The notes beneath the pieces are model-generated. The model saw nothing but the letters and a program-made list of their open reading frames with translations, was not told where the DNA came from and did not search any database. A program made the position numbers and the translations under genes. Shown piece after piece: positions 1-6,818 of a stretch of 43,292 bases of DNA. This stretch comes from [Collinsella] massiliensis. Its GTDB lineage: Bacteria > Actinomycetota > Coriobacteriia > Coriobacteriales > Coriobacteriaceae. The DNA is taken from positions 1 through 43,292 of the forward strand of contig CAPI01000094.1 of assembly GCA_000333815.1 (NCBI GenBank), read 5' to 3'. Within the stretch, counting starts at the first letter, position 1. The number at the start of each line of letters is the position of its first letter.

Positions 1-5
1 CAAAC

Positions 6-53
6 GAACCCGTCCCCAATGTCTCGGTGAGTCAATTGAACCCGTCCCCAATG
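6..53. repeat. Pair of 16-bp direct repeats (GAACCCGTCCCCAATG)
   Basis: The same 16-mer occurs at 6-21 and 38-53, start to start 32 bp apart, just past the 3' end of the flippase-like gene. The short GGGACGGGTT-like core (read on the minus strand) resembles the terminal motifs of small repeat families mobilised by IS200-like (RAYT) transposases. That comparison is from general knowledge, and no transposase is visible in the window. Confidence 0.5.
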
Positions 54-55
54 GC

Positions 56-1330
56 TCATTTGCGACGGCGGCGGAGGGACTTGGGCGAGACGGTGATGCC
101 GCCGGAGGTCTGGCGGATCCCCTGCCGTCCGGAGCCGCGGCGGCGCGCCGCGGAAGCGCCCTCTGAGGCGGCACGGCCAGCCGTCCCCTCGCCTCCCGGT
201 GCCGTCCGCTTGCGCTCGCGGCCGCCGTGCACGAGGCGGTTCCAGCGCGCATGGATGCTCGCATGGTGCGCGGAGCGCAGACCCAGGAGCGGCGCGGCGA
301 GGATCGTCGGGCCGAAGAAGGTGATGATGCGCCACACGAGGTAGCCCGCCGTCGCGGACGGGCCGAAGAAATGCCCCAGGAAGAGCGCGAACCCGCCCTC
401 GGCGCCGCCCGTGCCGCCCGGCAGGGGCACAGCGCTCGAAAGCAGCTGGATGAAGGCACCGGCCGCGAGGCACGAGAGGAAGTCGACGTCGTGCTTGCCG
501 AAGGCGAGCAGCACGAAATACGGCACCATATAGAAGAACGCGAGCTGCGCCATCGTCACGAGCATCGTGAGCCCCATGGACGAGAGGTGCGCCGCGGCGT
601 GCTTGAAGTGATCGGAGAAGGAGTAGATCTCGCTGTTCACGTAGTCGCGCCAACCGCGCGTGCGCTCGCTCTCGCCGCTCACGCGCTCCACGAACCGGAT
701 GCCCCACATCGCCACGCGCACCACGAACCGCGGGCACAGGCACACGATGAAGAGCCCCGTGAGCAGCAGCACGTGCCCGCCGAAGCTGAACAGGCACAGC
801 AGCGTCATATCGCCGTAGAGGCTCGTGAAGAACGGCAGGCGCACAGCGAGCAGGATCGCGCCCCACACCACGAGGCCGATCTGGAACACGATGTAGCGCG
901 TGAACTGCGTGGCGCCCGCCTCGCCTACCGGCTGGCCGGCCTTCGTGAGGCGGTAGATCTGGGCAGGCGTGCCACCCACCATCATGGGCGTGAGGTTGCC
1001 GAAGAACACACCCGACGCCTCGACGGAGACGAGGTCGCGGATGCCCACGGGCGAATCCGGGTCGAGCCACACCGCGATGGCGTACGCGGCCACGCCGAAG
1101 ATGAAGTACAGCACCATGCACAGGCAGGCGACGGCGATCCACGACATCTGAACCGACGACATCGCCTGGGCGAACTCGAGGATCTGGCCGGTCAACACCA
1201 GGTAGACGATATAGGCGACGAGCACCAGGCCGATAAAGATGGCGCCGCGGCGCGCTCCCTTGCGGTCGTCCCCGCCGGCGGGGGCGGCGTCGACGCGCTG
1301 CTTGGGCGCAGTATGCGAGGACTCAGACAT
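56..1330 (-). CDS. YbhN/LPG-synthase-TM family integral membrane protein
   Basis: Protein of 424 residues with a charged 30-residue N-terminal tail followed by about eight hydrophobic segments. The motif region FFGNLTPMMVGGTPAQIYRL and a later GGTGGAEGGF loop are typical of the lysylphosphatidylglycerol synthase transmembrane domain family (flippase2d, UPF0104/YbhN). Family members without the soluble synthase domain, as here, are thought to move or modify lipids across the cytoplasmic membrane; the exact substrate cannot be told. An open frame continues upstream of 1330, but the ATG at 1330 is chosen because AGGAG lies 4 nt before it and the further-upstream translation lacks membrane character. 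The C-terminus is Arg/Gly-rich. The gene is divergent from gshA; a TACAAT box at 1372-1367 (minus) could be its -10. Confidence 0.8.
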   Translation of the reverse strand: MSESSHTAPKQRVDAAPAGGDDRKGARRGAIFIGLVLVAYIVYLVLTGQILEFAQAMSSVQMSWIAVACLCMVLYFIFGVAAYAIAVWLDPDSPVGIRDLVSVEASGVFFGNLTPMMVGGTPAQIYRLTKAGQPVGEAGATQFTRYIVFQIGLVVWGAILLAVRLPFFTSLYGDMTLLCLFSFGGHVLLLTGLFIVCLCPRFVVRVAMWGIRFVERVSGESERTRGWRDYVNSEIYSFSDHFKHAAAHLSSMGLTMLVTMAQLAFFYMVPYFVLLAFGKHDVDFLSCLAAGAFIQLLSSAVPLPGGTGGAEGGFALFLGHFFGPSATAGYLVWRIITFFGPTILAAPLLGLRSAHHASIHARWNRLVHGGRERKRTAPGGEGTAGRAASEGASAARRRGSGRQGIRQTSGGITVSPKSLRRRRK

Positions 1331-1508
1331 GGATCTCCTAGGGTCTGGGGAATCTCCCTTGTCACCATTGTAGTGCATCGCCCCCGCGCACGCCGCCGCC
1401 CGCCCGGTCTGCATACGAGCACCAGAGACGGCCGAGATGGCCGCGAGCGGACACGGCGCGCCGTCTTTGGGTACCATGAAGTGCAGCGGCAGTAGCAAGG
1501 AGCATCCC

Positions 1509-2915
1509 ATGACCAGCACGCCATCAGCGACCATACCCACCTTCACCGGCTCGTTCCGCGAGAACCTTGAGGCGCTCGTGGGCGTGCTCGAGCGCGGCGA
1601 CAAGGATCCCGCGGGCAAGAAGATCGGCTTCGAGCTCGAGCGCATCCTCATCGACCGCACGGGTGCGACCGTCCCCTTCACGGGCGAGCGCGGCGTCGGC
1701 GCCCTCCTTAAGGAGCTCGCGCGCGACCGCTCCGAGGACGAGCGCGTGCTCATCGACGGGCACCTGCTCGGCCTCTCCTACCGCGTCGAGACCGCGACCG
1801 AGCCCGTCGAGGTGTCCGTCTCGCTCGAACCGGCTGCCCAGCTCGAGATCTCCGCCGGCCCCGCCCATTCGGTGCAGGCGCTCTACGAGGCCGTCTGCGC
1901 CTTCGACGCGGAGGTCGAGCACGCCTGCGCCGCCATCGGCCTCGACGCGCGCCTCGTCCCCGTCGGGTACAACCCGGTCGTCTCGAGCCCCCTCGACCTC
2001 GAGCTCATCCCCAAGGAGCGCTACCGCGACATGGACGCATACCTCTCGCGACGCGGCCGCTACGCGCGCGATATGATGCGCTGCACCGCGTCCACGCAGG
2101 TCTCGCTCGATTACGAGGACGAGGCGGACTGCGCGCGCATCTACCGCCTGGCGACGCTCCTGGGCCCCGTCTTCGCCTTCCTCTTCGACAACGCTCCGGT
2201 GTTCCGCGGCAAGCCCTCCGCCGGCATGGCGCGCTCGCGCATCTGGCACCACGTCGACGTCGACCGCTGCGGCATCGTCCCCGGCGCGCTCGAAGGGCTC
2301 TCGTTCGAGGACTACATCCTCTGGGTTTCCAACGTGAAGCCGATCCTCTTCACCGACGCGCACCACGTCACCGTGGCGACGGGCGACCGCTACAGCCGAG
2401 ACATCATGTCGGAGCGGCCGCTCGCTGCCTCCGAGCTCATGCACCTGCTCTCCATGGTCTTCCCCAACGTGCGCCTCAAGGGCTTCGTGGAACTGCGCGA
2501 GATGGACTCGCTGCCGCCGCGCCTCGCCGCCGCGTGCACGAGCTTCACGGGCGCGCTCTTCTACGATAAGTGCCTCGAGGCGAAGCTCGCCGACCGCCTG
2601 GCCGCGCGCCTCCCCCACGGCTTCGAAGGCGTTGACGAGAACGACGCCGTCGTCGCCCGCCTGCATCTCGAGGAGCAGGGTTGGGACGCCAAGGTGTACG
2701 GCATGCCCATCGCGGAGCTCGTCGACGCGCTCGTGGCCATCGCGCACGAGAACGTCGCGCTCGGGGCGGGATGCACCGGCGTCGGCAGCGATGCCACAGT
2801 GCCCGTCCTGCAGACGACCGACACCGCGGCCGCCTTCGACCTCGAGGGCATCGAGCTCCTCGCTCAGATGTGGGGCGAGCGCCGCCTCCCGCGCGATAGC
2901 GCCCTCGAGCTCTAG
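1509..2915 (+). CDS. gshA: Glutamate-cysteine ligase (gamma-glutamylcysteine synthetase)
   Basis: 468 residues. Joins glutamate and cysteine with ATP in the first step of low-molecular-weight thiol synthesis, in the cytoplasm. Seen: an N-terminal KIGFELERILID segment with the metal-binding Glu pattern of the family; EPVEVSVSLEPAAQLEISAGP, the Glu-rich strand characteristic of GCS2/EgtA-type ligases; and an R-G-R-ARDMMRCTAS-Q segment matching the catalytic core. The ATG at 1509 is chosen over an in-frame ATG at 1437 because AAGGAG (1497-1502) sits correctly before it and homology-like sequence starts only there. No glutathione synthetase gene is adjacent, so the end product (gamma-Glu-Cys or glutathione) is open. 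The gene ends 80 bp before a hairpin on the opposite transcript. Confidence 0.85.
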   Translation: MTSTPSATIPTFTGSFRENLEALVGVLERGDKDPAGKKIGFELERILIDRTGATVPFTGERGVGALLKELARDRSEDERVLIDGHLLGLSYRVETATEPVEVSVSLEPAAQLEISAGPAHSVQALYEAVCAFDAEVEHACAAIGLDARLVPVGYNPVVSSPLDLELIPKERYRDMDAYLSRRGRYARDMMRCTASTQVSLDYEDEADCARIYRLATLLGPVFAFLFDNAPVFRGKPSAGMARSRIWHHVDVDRCGIVPGALEGLSFEDYILWVSNVKPILFTDAHHVTVATGDRYSRDIMSERPLAASELMHLLSMVFPNVRLKGFVELREMDSLPPRLAAACTSFTGALFYDKCLEAKLADRLAARLPHGFEGVDENDAVVARLHLEEQGWDAKVYGMPIAELVDALVAIAHENVALGAGCTGVGSDATVPVLQTTDTAAAFDLEGIELLAQMWGERRLPRDSALEL

Positions 2916-2994
2916 GGGTCGCACCGAGGGCCGCACCGCCCCGGCGCCCTCCTGGCAGGCGCACGGGGCGCGCGGACATTTCGCGATAACGTAA

Positions 2995-3022
2995 AACCCC
3001 GGCTGGACGTCCAACCGGGGTT
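2995..3022 (-). terminator. Rho-independent terminator, original tRNA-Glu terminator
   Basis: AACCCCGG (2995-3002) pairs with CCGGGGTT (3015-3022) around a 12-nt loop. On the minus strand the hairpin is followed by TTTTAC. It lies directly beyond the left 47-bp repeat, which is where the minus-strand tRNA-Glu transcript would have ended before the element inserted. It may also stop gshA transcription from the other side. Confidence 0.7.
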
Positions 3023-3030
3023 CAAATGCA

Positions 3031-3077
3031 TGGTAGCCCGTACCAGATTCGAACTGGTGATCTCCGCCTTGAGAGGG
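3031..3077. repeat. Left attachment site (attL), partial tRNA-Glu
   Basis: 47 bp identical to 33994-34040: CCA end, T arm, variable region and the 3' side of the anticodon arm of tRNA-Glu read on the minus strand. Beyond 3077 the sequence no longer follows the tRNA, so this copy cannot make a tRNA. Flanking chromosome with the old terminator starts directly to its left. Confidence 0.9.
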
Positions 3078-3193
3078 TTATCCCACAGCGTCGACTGAGG
3101 ACAACAGACCTATACAAAAGAGCGTCTGAGCAGGTCTTTTGCAGCGATGAACAGCGACTGACGGAACCTGACGAAAACGGAGTTCCGGTCGCT

Positions 3194-3214
3194 GTTGTGT
3201 CCCGGTTGTGTCCC
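3194..3214 (+). promoter_or_regulatory. Candidate integrase arm-binding sites, left end
   Basis: Two tandem copies of TTGTGTCCC (within 3194-3203 and 3204-3214). The same word recurs three times at the right end (33886-33923), next to the integrase gene. Repeats of one short word near both ends of an element are what tyrosine-integrase arm-type sites look like; the assignment is inference. Confidence 0.45.
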
Positions 3215-3259
3215 ATCTACGACCAAGCCACAGGCAAGTTCAGATTGAAGGAGATTGCC

Positions 3260-3565
3260 ATGAATCACAGCGCAGCAGACATCGACGCCATGTGCGCTCT
3301 CGAGGACTACTCCCATTTTCGCGCAGAGCTCGTTGAGATCTCACCGGAAAGCTTCACGATGGAGGAGCTGAGGGAAATTCTCGATGACATGATCAGGAGC
3401 AAGGTTGCCCTGGAAAACAGCATGCGGGAGCACTTCGCAACGCTCGGAGAAGCTGAGCAGACCGAACTGCTCGACATGCTGGGAAGCAGCGGTTACAAGG
3501 ACCGCAGCTGGTGGTACCGGATGCTCATGGATGGCCCGGTACACAGAGAGTTCCCCACGATCTAA
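3260..3565 (+). CDS. Hypothetical 101-residue acidic protein
   Basis: First gene inside the left end. I do not recognise a family. The protein is soluble, mostly helical by eye and acidic, with an EELREILDDMIRSKVALENSM helix and a tryptophan-rich end (SWWYRMLMDGPV). The reading frame is open back to 3026, but the ATG at 3260 has AAGGAG at 3247-3252 and the earlier part merely translates attL. It faces the toxin/immunity genes tail to tail. A strong hairpin at 3586-3617 follows it. A regulatory or antidefence moron role would suit the position but nothing in the sequence shows it. Confidence 0.65.
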   Translation: MNHSAADIDAMCALEDYSHFRAELVEISPESFTMEELREILDDMIRSKVALENSMREHFATLGEAEQTELLDMLGSSGYKDRSWWYRMLMDGPVHREFPTI

Positions 3566-3585
3566 TCCGAGAGGGATATCAGAGC

Positions 3586-3617
3586 GGGCTCCGCGATCAA
3601 ACAAGGTCGCGGAGCCC
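3586..3617 (+). terminator. Strong hairpin after the 101-residue gene
   Basis: GGGCTCCGCGA (3586-3596) pairs perfectly with TCGCGGAGCCC (3607-3617), an 11-bp stem with a 10-nt loop, 20 bp after the stop codon. No clear T-run follows, so termination is plausible but not certain. Confidence 0.45.
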
Positions 3618-3673
3618 TGCAATGATGAGCGCAGAAATACGCCACTGAGGATATCAGCAAGCAACGGGCTTGG

Positions 3674-3747
3674 GGCTTTTCAACCCTTCTCGCACGCCTG
3701 CGGGCTATAGTCGGGGCCCTCCGGCGCTCGGAAAGCGTTGAAAAGCC
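3674..3747. repeat. Spaced inverted repeat GGCTTTTCAAC / GTTGAAAAGCC
   Basis: Perfect 11-bp arms at 3674-3684 and 3737-3747, 52 bp apart, in the 230-bp gap between the converging 101-residue gene and the immunity candidate. It could be a bidirectional terminator or a protein site. Nothing else is recognisable in this gap. Confidence 0.4.
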
Positions 3748-3795
3748 GTGCACTGAGCACGCGGCACAAGCACCTCAGTCGATGGAGTGCGTCCC

Positions 3796-4128
3796 TCACT
3801 CCGCCCGAAAAACAACCTCGCCCCCGCACGTCACCAGCGAGGGCATTCGCTTGCGCGAGACCATGACGTAGTCGTAACGAGGGTCTTTGTTGGGACCCTC
3901 CTTGACCACCTCGAGCACCCTGAAGTCGAGCTCGTACCATTCCTCGTACTCGGGGGAATCCAGCTCCTCATCGTTGTCGACGTACTCGCTGTTCTCCCAC
4001 ACGCACCGATAGACGTCTCCCTCGGGGAACGTTATCTCGTATGTGCTTCCCCAGTCGTGGTCGCATAGATATCCCTCAATGTCTTTGACACGCTCCTCGA
4101 GCCTGTTCTGTCCGACCATGTCAGTCAT
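3796..4128 (-). CDS. Probable immunity protein paired with the Ntox50 toxin domain
   Basis: 110 residues and strongly acidic, with runs such as ENSEYVDNDEELDSPEYEEWY. No family recognised. Its ATG overlaps the toxin stop codon (ATGA, 4125-4128), so the two are translationally coupled. Small acidic proteins encoded directly behind polymorphic-toxin domains are usually the cognate inhibitor; this is inference from position and charge. A second in-frame ATG lies at the fourth codon. Confidence 0.6.
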   Translation of the reverse strand: MTDMVGQNRLEERVKDIEGYLCDHDWGSTYEITFPEGDVYRCVWENSEYVDNDEELDSPEYEEWYELDFRVLEVVKEGPNKDPRYDYVMVSRKRMPSLVTCGGEVVFRAE

Positions 4129-4544
4129 CCCCTTTTCGGTCGTGCGGGAACAATGTGAGCACCGTTCTTCCCATAGTGAATGAAACCCATGGTCGTGGGA
4201 GACCGCTCCTTGCCGCGGCCGCCGATCCAGGTGCCGATCACCCTGCCGAAATCGACTCGCTCTTTATTATTACCCACCCATGTTCCAGCTCCGCCGAACT
4301 CACCGATGAGCTGTTGGGCGTCGGCAAGGCTTCCCTTGAAGATGCTTCTCCCGGCCTTGGGGTCGTAGTTGTTGTGTCCAGGGATGTGCTTGCCCTGGTT
4401 TCCCTCGTGCAGTCGGGTTGTGAAACCGTGAACGGTCCTGAACCCGTCATCCCGGCTGCCCGACGTCCCTCCACGCCCGCGCCCAATGCCGTACCCACTG
4501 CTACCGCTGCCCACACTTGCCTCCGTCCAGCGCGCCGCGCCCAC
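4125..4544 (-). CDS. Polymorphic toxin type 50 (Ntox50) domain protein, probably split off DUF4417
   Basis: 139 residues from a GTG. The first 35 residues are a Gly/Ser/Arg linker (SGSSGYGIGRGRGGTSGS). Then come GKHIPGHNNY, GRS, VDFGRVIG and the closing IHYGKNGAHIVPARP, which together match the Ntox50 nuclease-toxin domain. That domain is often found at the C-terminus of phage MuF head proteins. There is no ribosome-binding site before the GTG, and the frame is closed by TGA a little upstream. Removing a single A/T pair near 4517-4518 would join the upstream DUF4417 frame to this linker as LDGG-SVGSGSSG, so the ancestral product was probably DUF4417-linker-Ntox50. Expression as it stands would need reinitiation or frameshifting. 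Confidence 0.65.
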   Translation of the reverse strand: MGAARWTEASVGSGSSGYGIGRGRGGTSGSRDDGFRTVHGFTTRLHEGNQGKHIPGHNNYDPKAGRSIFKGSLADAQQLIGEFGGAGTWVGNNKERVDFGRVIGTWIGGRGKERSPTTMGFIHYGKNGAHIVPARPKRG

Positions 4545-5205
4545 AGCCCGGATACACCCACACGGGGATGCTGAGCGAGCGGGGGTAGTCCATCACGCCA
4601 TAGAGGTCGCTGCCGTAGTAGACGATCGCCGTCGGACGCAGCTCGTCCACGGTGGTCCTCACGTCGCGCACAAAGCGGCGGCGCTCTGCCACATCCTTAA
4701 CGAGTGCGCGCCCGCAGATGGCGATGACGCTCTCGCGCGGCAGGCCCTCTACGAGCCAGTCGCATTCCGGCTGGTGCCGCGCATTCGGGATGACCGTCAG
4801 TCCCTGTTCCTGCCACCATGCCCCGAGCGTCTGGTTGCGATAGCAGTTCCACATCTTGAGCGGACGCGGGAAATCGATGCACGTAGAGAAGTCCGGCATG
4901 ATCACGCCCTCGAACTTCGAGAGCTTGGGGAGGTACTTGTGCGGGTCGTTCCACACGCGCTCGAAGCGGAAGTCATCCTCGTAGAAGTGCACGAAGCAGT
5001 CGAAGTCGCGCCATCGCTCGTGCATGGCAACCGAGAAGGGCACGAGCGCAGTGGGATGCGCCTCGACGGGCGCGAGCACGGGCATATCCCATGGCCGCGA
5101 GAAGTCCAGCCCCTCGAGCATCCATGCATGGAATACGTCTCGCTTGTGAGCCAACTTAAGGCATTCCGTGCTCGATACGTCGACATCATCGGGTTTACTG
5201 TCCAC
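4501..5205 (-). CDS. DUF4417 domain protein
   Basis: 234 residues from the GTG at 5205, which has GAGGTG a few bases upstream; the frame is open to 5298. Family pattern seen in order: FYEDDFRFERVWNDPHKYL, a GVIMPDFSTCIDFPRPLKMWN segment, LGAWWQEQG-TVIPNARHQPECDW and a SVIAICG strand, all typical of DUF4417 proteins of phages and mobile elements. Function unknown. It overlaps the Ntox50 frame by 44 bp, out of frame, and the two look like halves of a former fusion. It is transcribed away from the zinc-ribbon pair starting at 5438; the 232-bp gap must hold both promoters. Confidence 0.7.
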   Translation of the reverse strand: MDSKPDDVDVSSTECLKLAHKRDVFHAWMLEGLDFSRPWDMPVLAPVEAHPTALVPFSVAMHERWRDFDCFVHFYEDDFRFERVWNDPHKYLPKLSKFEGVIMPDFSTCIDFPRPLKMWNCYRNQTLGAWWQEQGLTVIPNARHQPECDWLVEGLPRESVIAICGRALVKDVAERRRFVRDVRTTVDELRPTAIVYYGSDLYGVMDYPRSLSIPVWVYPGCGRGALDGGKCGQR

Positions 5206-5437
5206 CTGTATCACCTCGTTCGTACGGGCTGAAGTAGTACAGGCAAACCCTAAGTGGGCGTCACAGGCGTTCCTCGGCCTGTTCACAGGTGGATTCACGG
5301 AAACTGACTCGCCTCATCATCAAACGCCCCGCACCATAGGGGCGTGTATTCTGGCTATCAGCACGAGGCTAACAGGAAGACTGTTCATAACTGAGGGATA
5401 ATTAGCCGAAGATATCGGACGAAATAAGGAGCACCAC

Positions 5438-6520
5438 ATGGCAATGACCTTCTGTCCGGAGTGCCACGCTAAAATCTCTGACAAGGCGATGACCTGTCCA
5501 TACTGCGGTTTCTCGTCGGACAAGGACGGGAATCTCATCCCAATCAGCTCGCTTCCACCTGTTAGCAAGGCAATCGAGGTGCTAGCTCCGGGTTCGGAAG
5601 TCTTTGATGACGGCACAAGCCTCATACCATATGGAACACGGGAGAAGCTGAGCGCCCTCTTCAAGAGCGCAGAGGAAGTTGCCAGACTTGCACCATCCGT
5701 CTATGACGCCATCCAACAGGCTCTGGCAAAGAGAGGCACCATTTGGGCCGCAGATTTCACTGCCGCAGCCGAGAAGATGATGGACAGTGGCGAACTCGTC
5801 CTTGGTGTTGAGAAAAAGACCGGTGCGCTTCTTCCCCAACTGCGCAGCGTTGAAACAGGGCAAACCTACGAACAGGCCCGCCTTCATGTCGAACAGCTGC
5901 CAGATAATCTCGCCTCATCAATCGCTACCGTCCAGCTTCAGCTCTCTATGGCACAGCTGCTATCCGAAATCAAGGACGTCGCATACGGAGTGGAAAGGCT
6001 CCACCTCGAAGAGAGGGCCGACAGAATCGGGAGAGCGAAGGCGGTGTGGTATCAGCTCCAGCAGGCTGCACACATACGCGACGCACGACTCAGAGAGCAG
6101 CGCATCTTGAGTGTTGCCGGATCTGCAACGGAGCAGCGGAGTGCCTTGCAGGACAACTTCGAGACCGAACTATCGCTGGCAATCGGCAAGGGTAAGGCAA
6201 AGGCTTTGGGCAGTGCGGCGAGAGAGGCAATCATCGATTTGTCGATAATCTCCCTGATGGCGAGAACAGAATATGCGGCGTACTCCCTCGTCGACGAACC
6301 GGATGCCGCGATGACGGCATTGAGTCAGTTCGGCGAGTTCATGAGCTCGAACAGGCTCGATGAGAAGGAAACCCTGATAAAGCTAAACAGCATCTCAGAC
6401 AATAATCTGGATAATGCGACCACAGGCTTCTATCAGATTGCAAAGAACGTCAACCGTGCGCTGAATCAGAGCGCACAGGATGAGACAAAACGGCTTTCCC
6501 AAACAGAGGAGGAAGGATGA
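5438..6520 (+). CDS. Zinc-ribbon helical protein, unknown function
   Basis: 360 residues. The N-terminus has a classic zinc ribbon, CPECHAKISDKAMTCPYCGF, with two CxxC knuckles about 13 residues apart. The rest is long, mostly amphipathic helix with no membrane segments or nuclease motif I can name. The ATG at 5438 is preceded by AAGGAG (5426-5431). The stop overlaps the next ATG (ATGA, 6517-6520), so the two genes are coupled. Codon use is less GC-extreme than in the phage structural genes, suggesting a separately acquired moron. A conflict-system role is inference from its location among toxin genes. Confidence 0.75.
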   Translation: MAMTFCPECHAKISDKAMTCPYCGFSSDKDGNLIPISSLPPVSKAIEVLAPGSEVFDDGTSLIPYGTREKLSALFKSAEEVARLAPSVYDAIQQALAKRGTIWAADFTAAAEKMMDSGELVLGVEKKTGALLPQLRSVETGQTYEQARLHVEQLPDNLASSIATVQLQLSMAQLLSEIKDVAYGVERLHLEERADRIGRAKAVWYQLQQAAHIRDARLREQRILSVAGSATEQRSALQDNFETELSLAIGKGKAKALGSAAREAIIDLSIISLMARTEYAAYSLVDEPDAAMTALSQFGEFMSSNRLDEKETLIKLNSISDNNLDNATTGFYQIAKNVNRALNQSAQDETKRLSQTEEEG

Positions 6521-6753
6521 CGAAACGCTGTGCATACCCCGGTTGCGGCAAGCCGCTGCCGGATAGCTTCAAGATGCCTCTATGCGACTACCACAGAGCC
6601 GTTATCAAAGAGACCGGCGGAAAAGTGGGCGCAACGATGGCAACCACCGGGACGGGTGTTGTCTTGTTTGTCAAGAACGGTGGAGTTGACTTCGTTAAAA
6701 AGCACGGGACCAAAATCGTGAAAGTTGTTGAAGCGATTGCAAAGAAGCGGTAG
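6517..6753 (+). CDS. Small zinc-finger protein with glycine-rich hydrophobic segment
   Basis: 78 residues, translationally coupled to the preceding zinc-ribbon gene. Cys and His in CAYPGCG, CDYH (spacing C-x4-C-x12-C-x2-H) can form one zinc site. A Gly/Thr/Val-rich stretch (GATMATTGTGVVLFV) could enter a membrane. The tail is basic (KKHGTKIVKVVEAIAKKR). A small, membrane-capable basic peptide coupled to a larger helical partner fits a toxin or effector, but no family is recognised. It converges on the tail gene that ends at 6819. Confidence 0.65.
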   Translation: MTKRCAYPGCGKPLPDSFKMPLCDYHRAVIKETGGKVGATMATTGTGVVLFVKNGGVDFVKKHGTKIVKVVEAIAKKR

Positions 6754-6818
6754 CGGACCGAACTCCCAACGTTTCCGTCCGGCCCTCCCAACGCATCGCA
6801 CGTGAGGGTCGTACGTGT

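Noticed and set aside
227-1495. Long plus-strand ORF of 422 residues opposite the membrane protein
   Set aside because: Arg/Glu/Ala/His-rich shadow of the real minus-strand gene; no start signal and no domain.
1524-3014. 496-residue minus-strand ORF opposite gshA
   Set aside because: Composition of an antisense shadow in GC-rich DNA; gshA has a good start and family motifs.
3031-3077. Second tRNA-Glu gene at the left end
   Set aside because: Only the 3' part is present; beyond 3077 the sequence does not continue as a tRNA, so it is attL.
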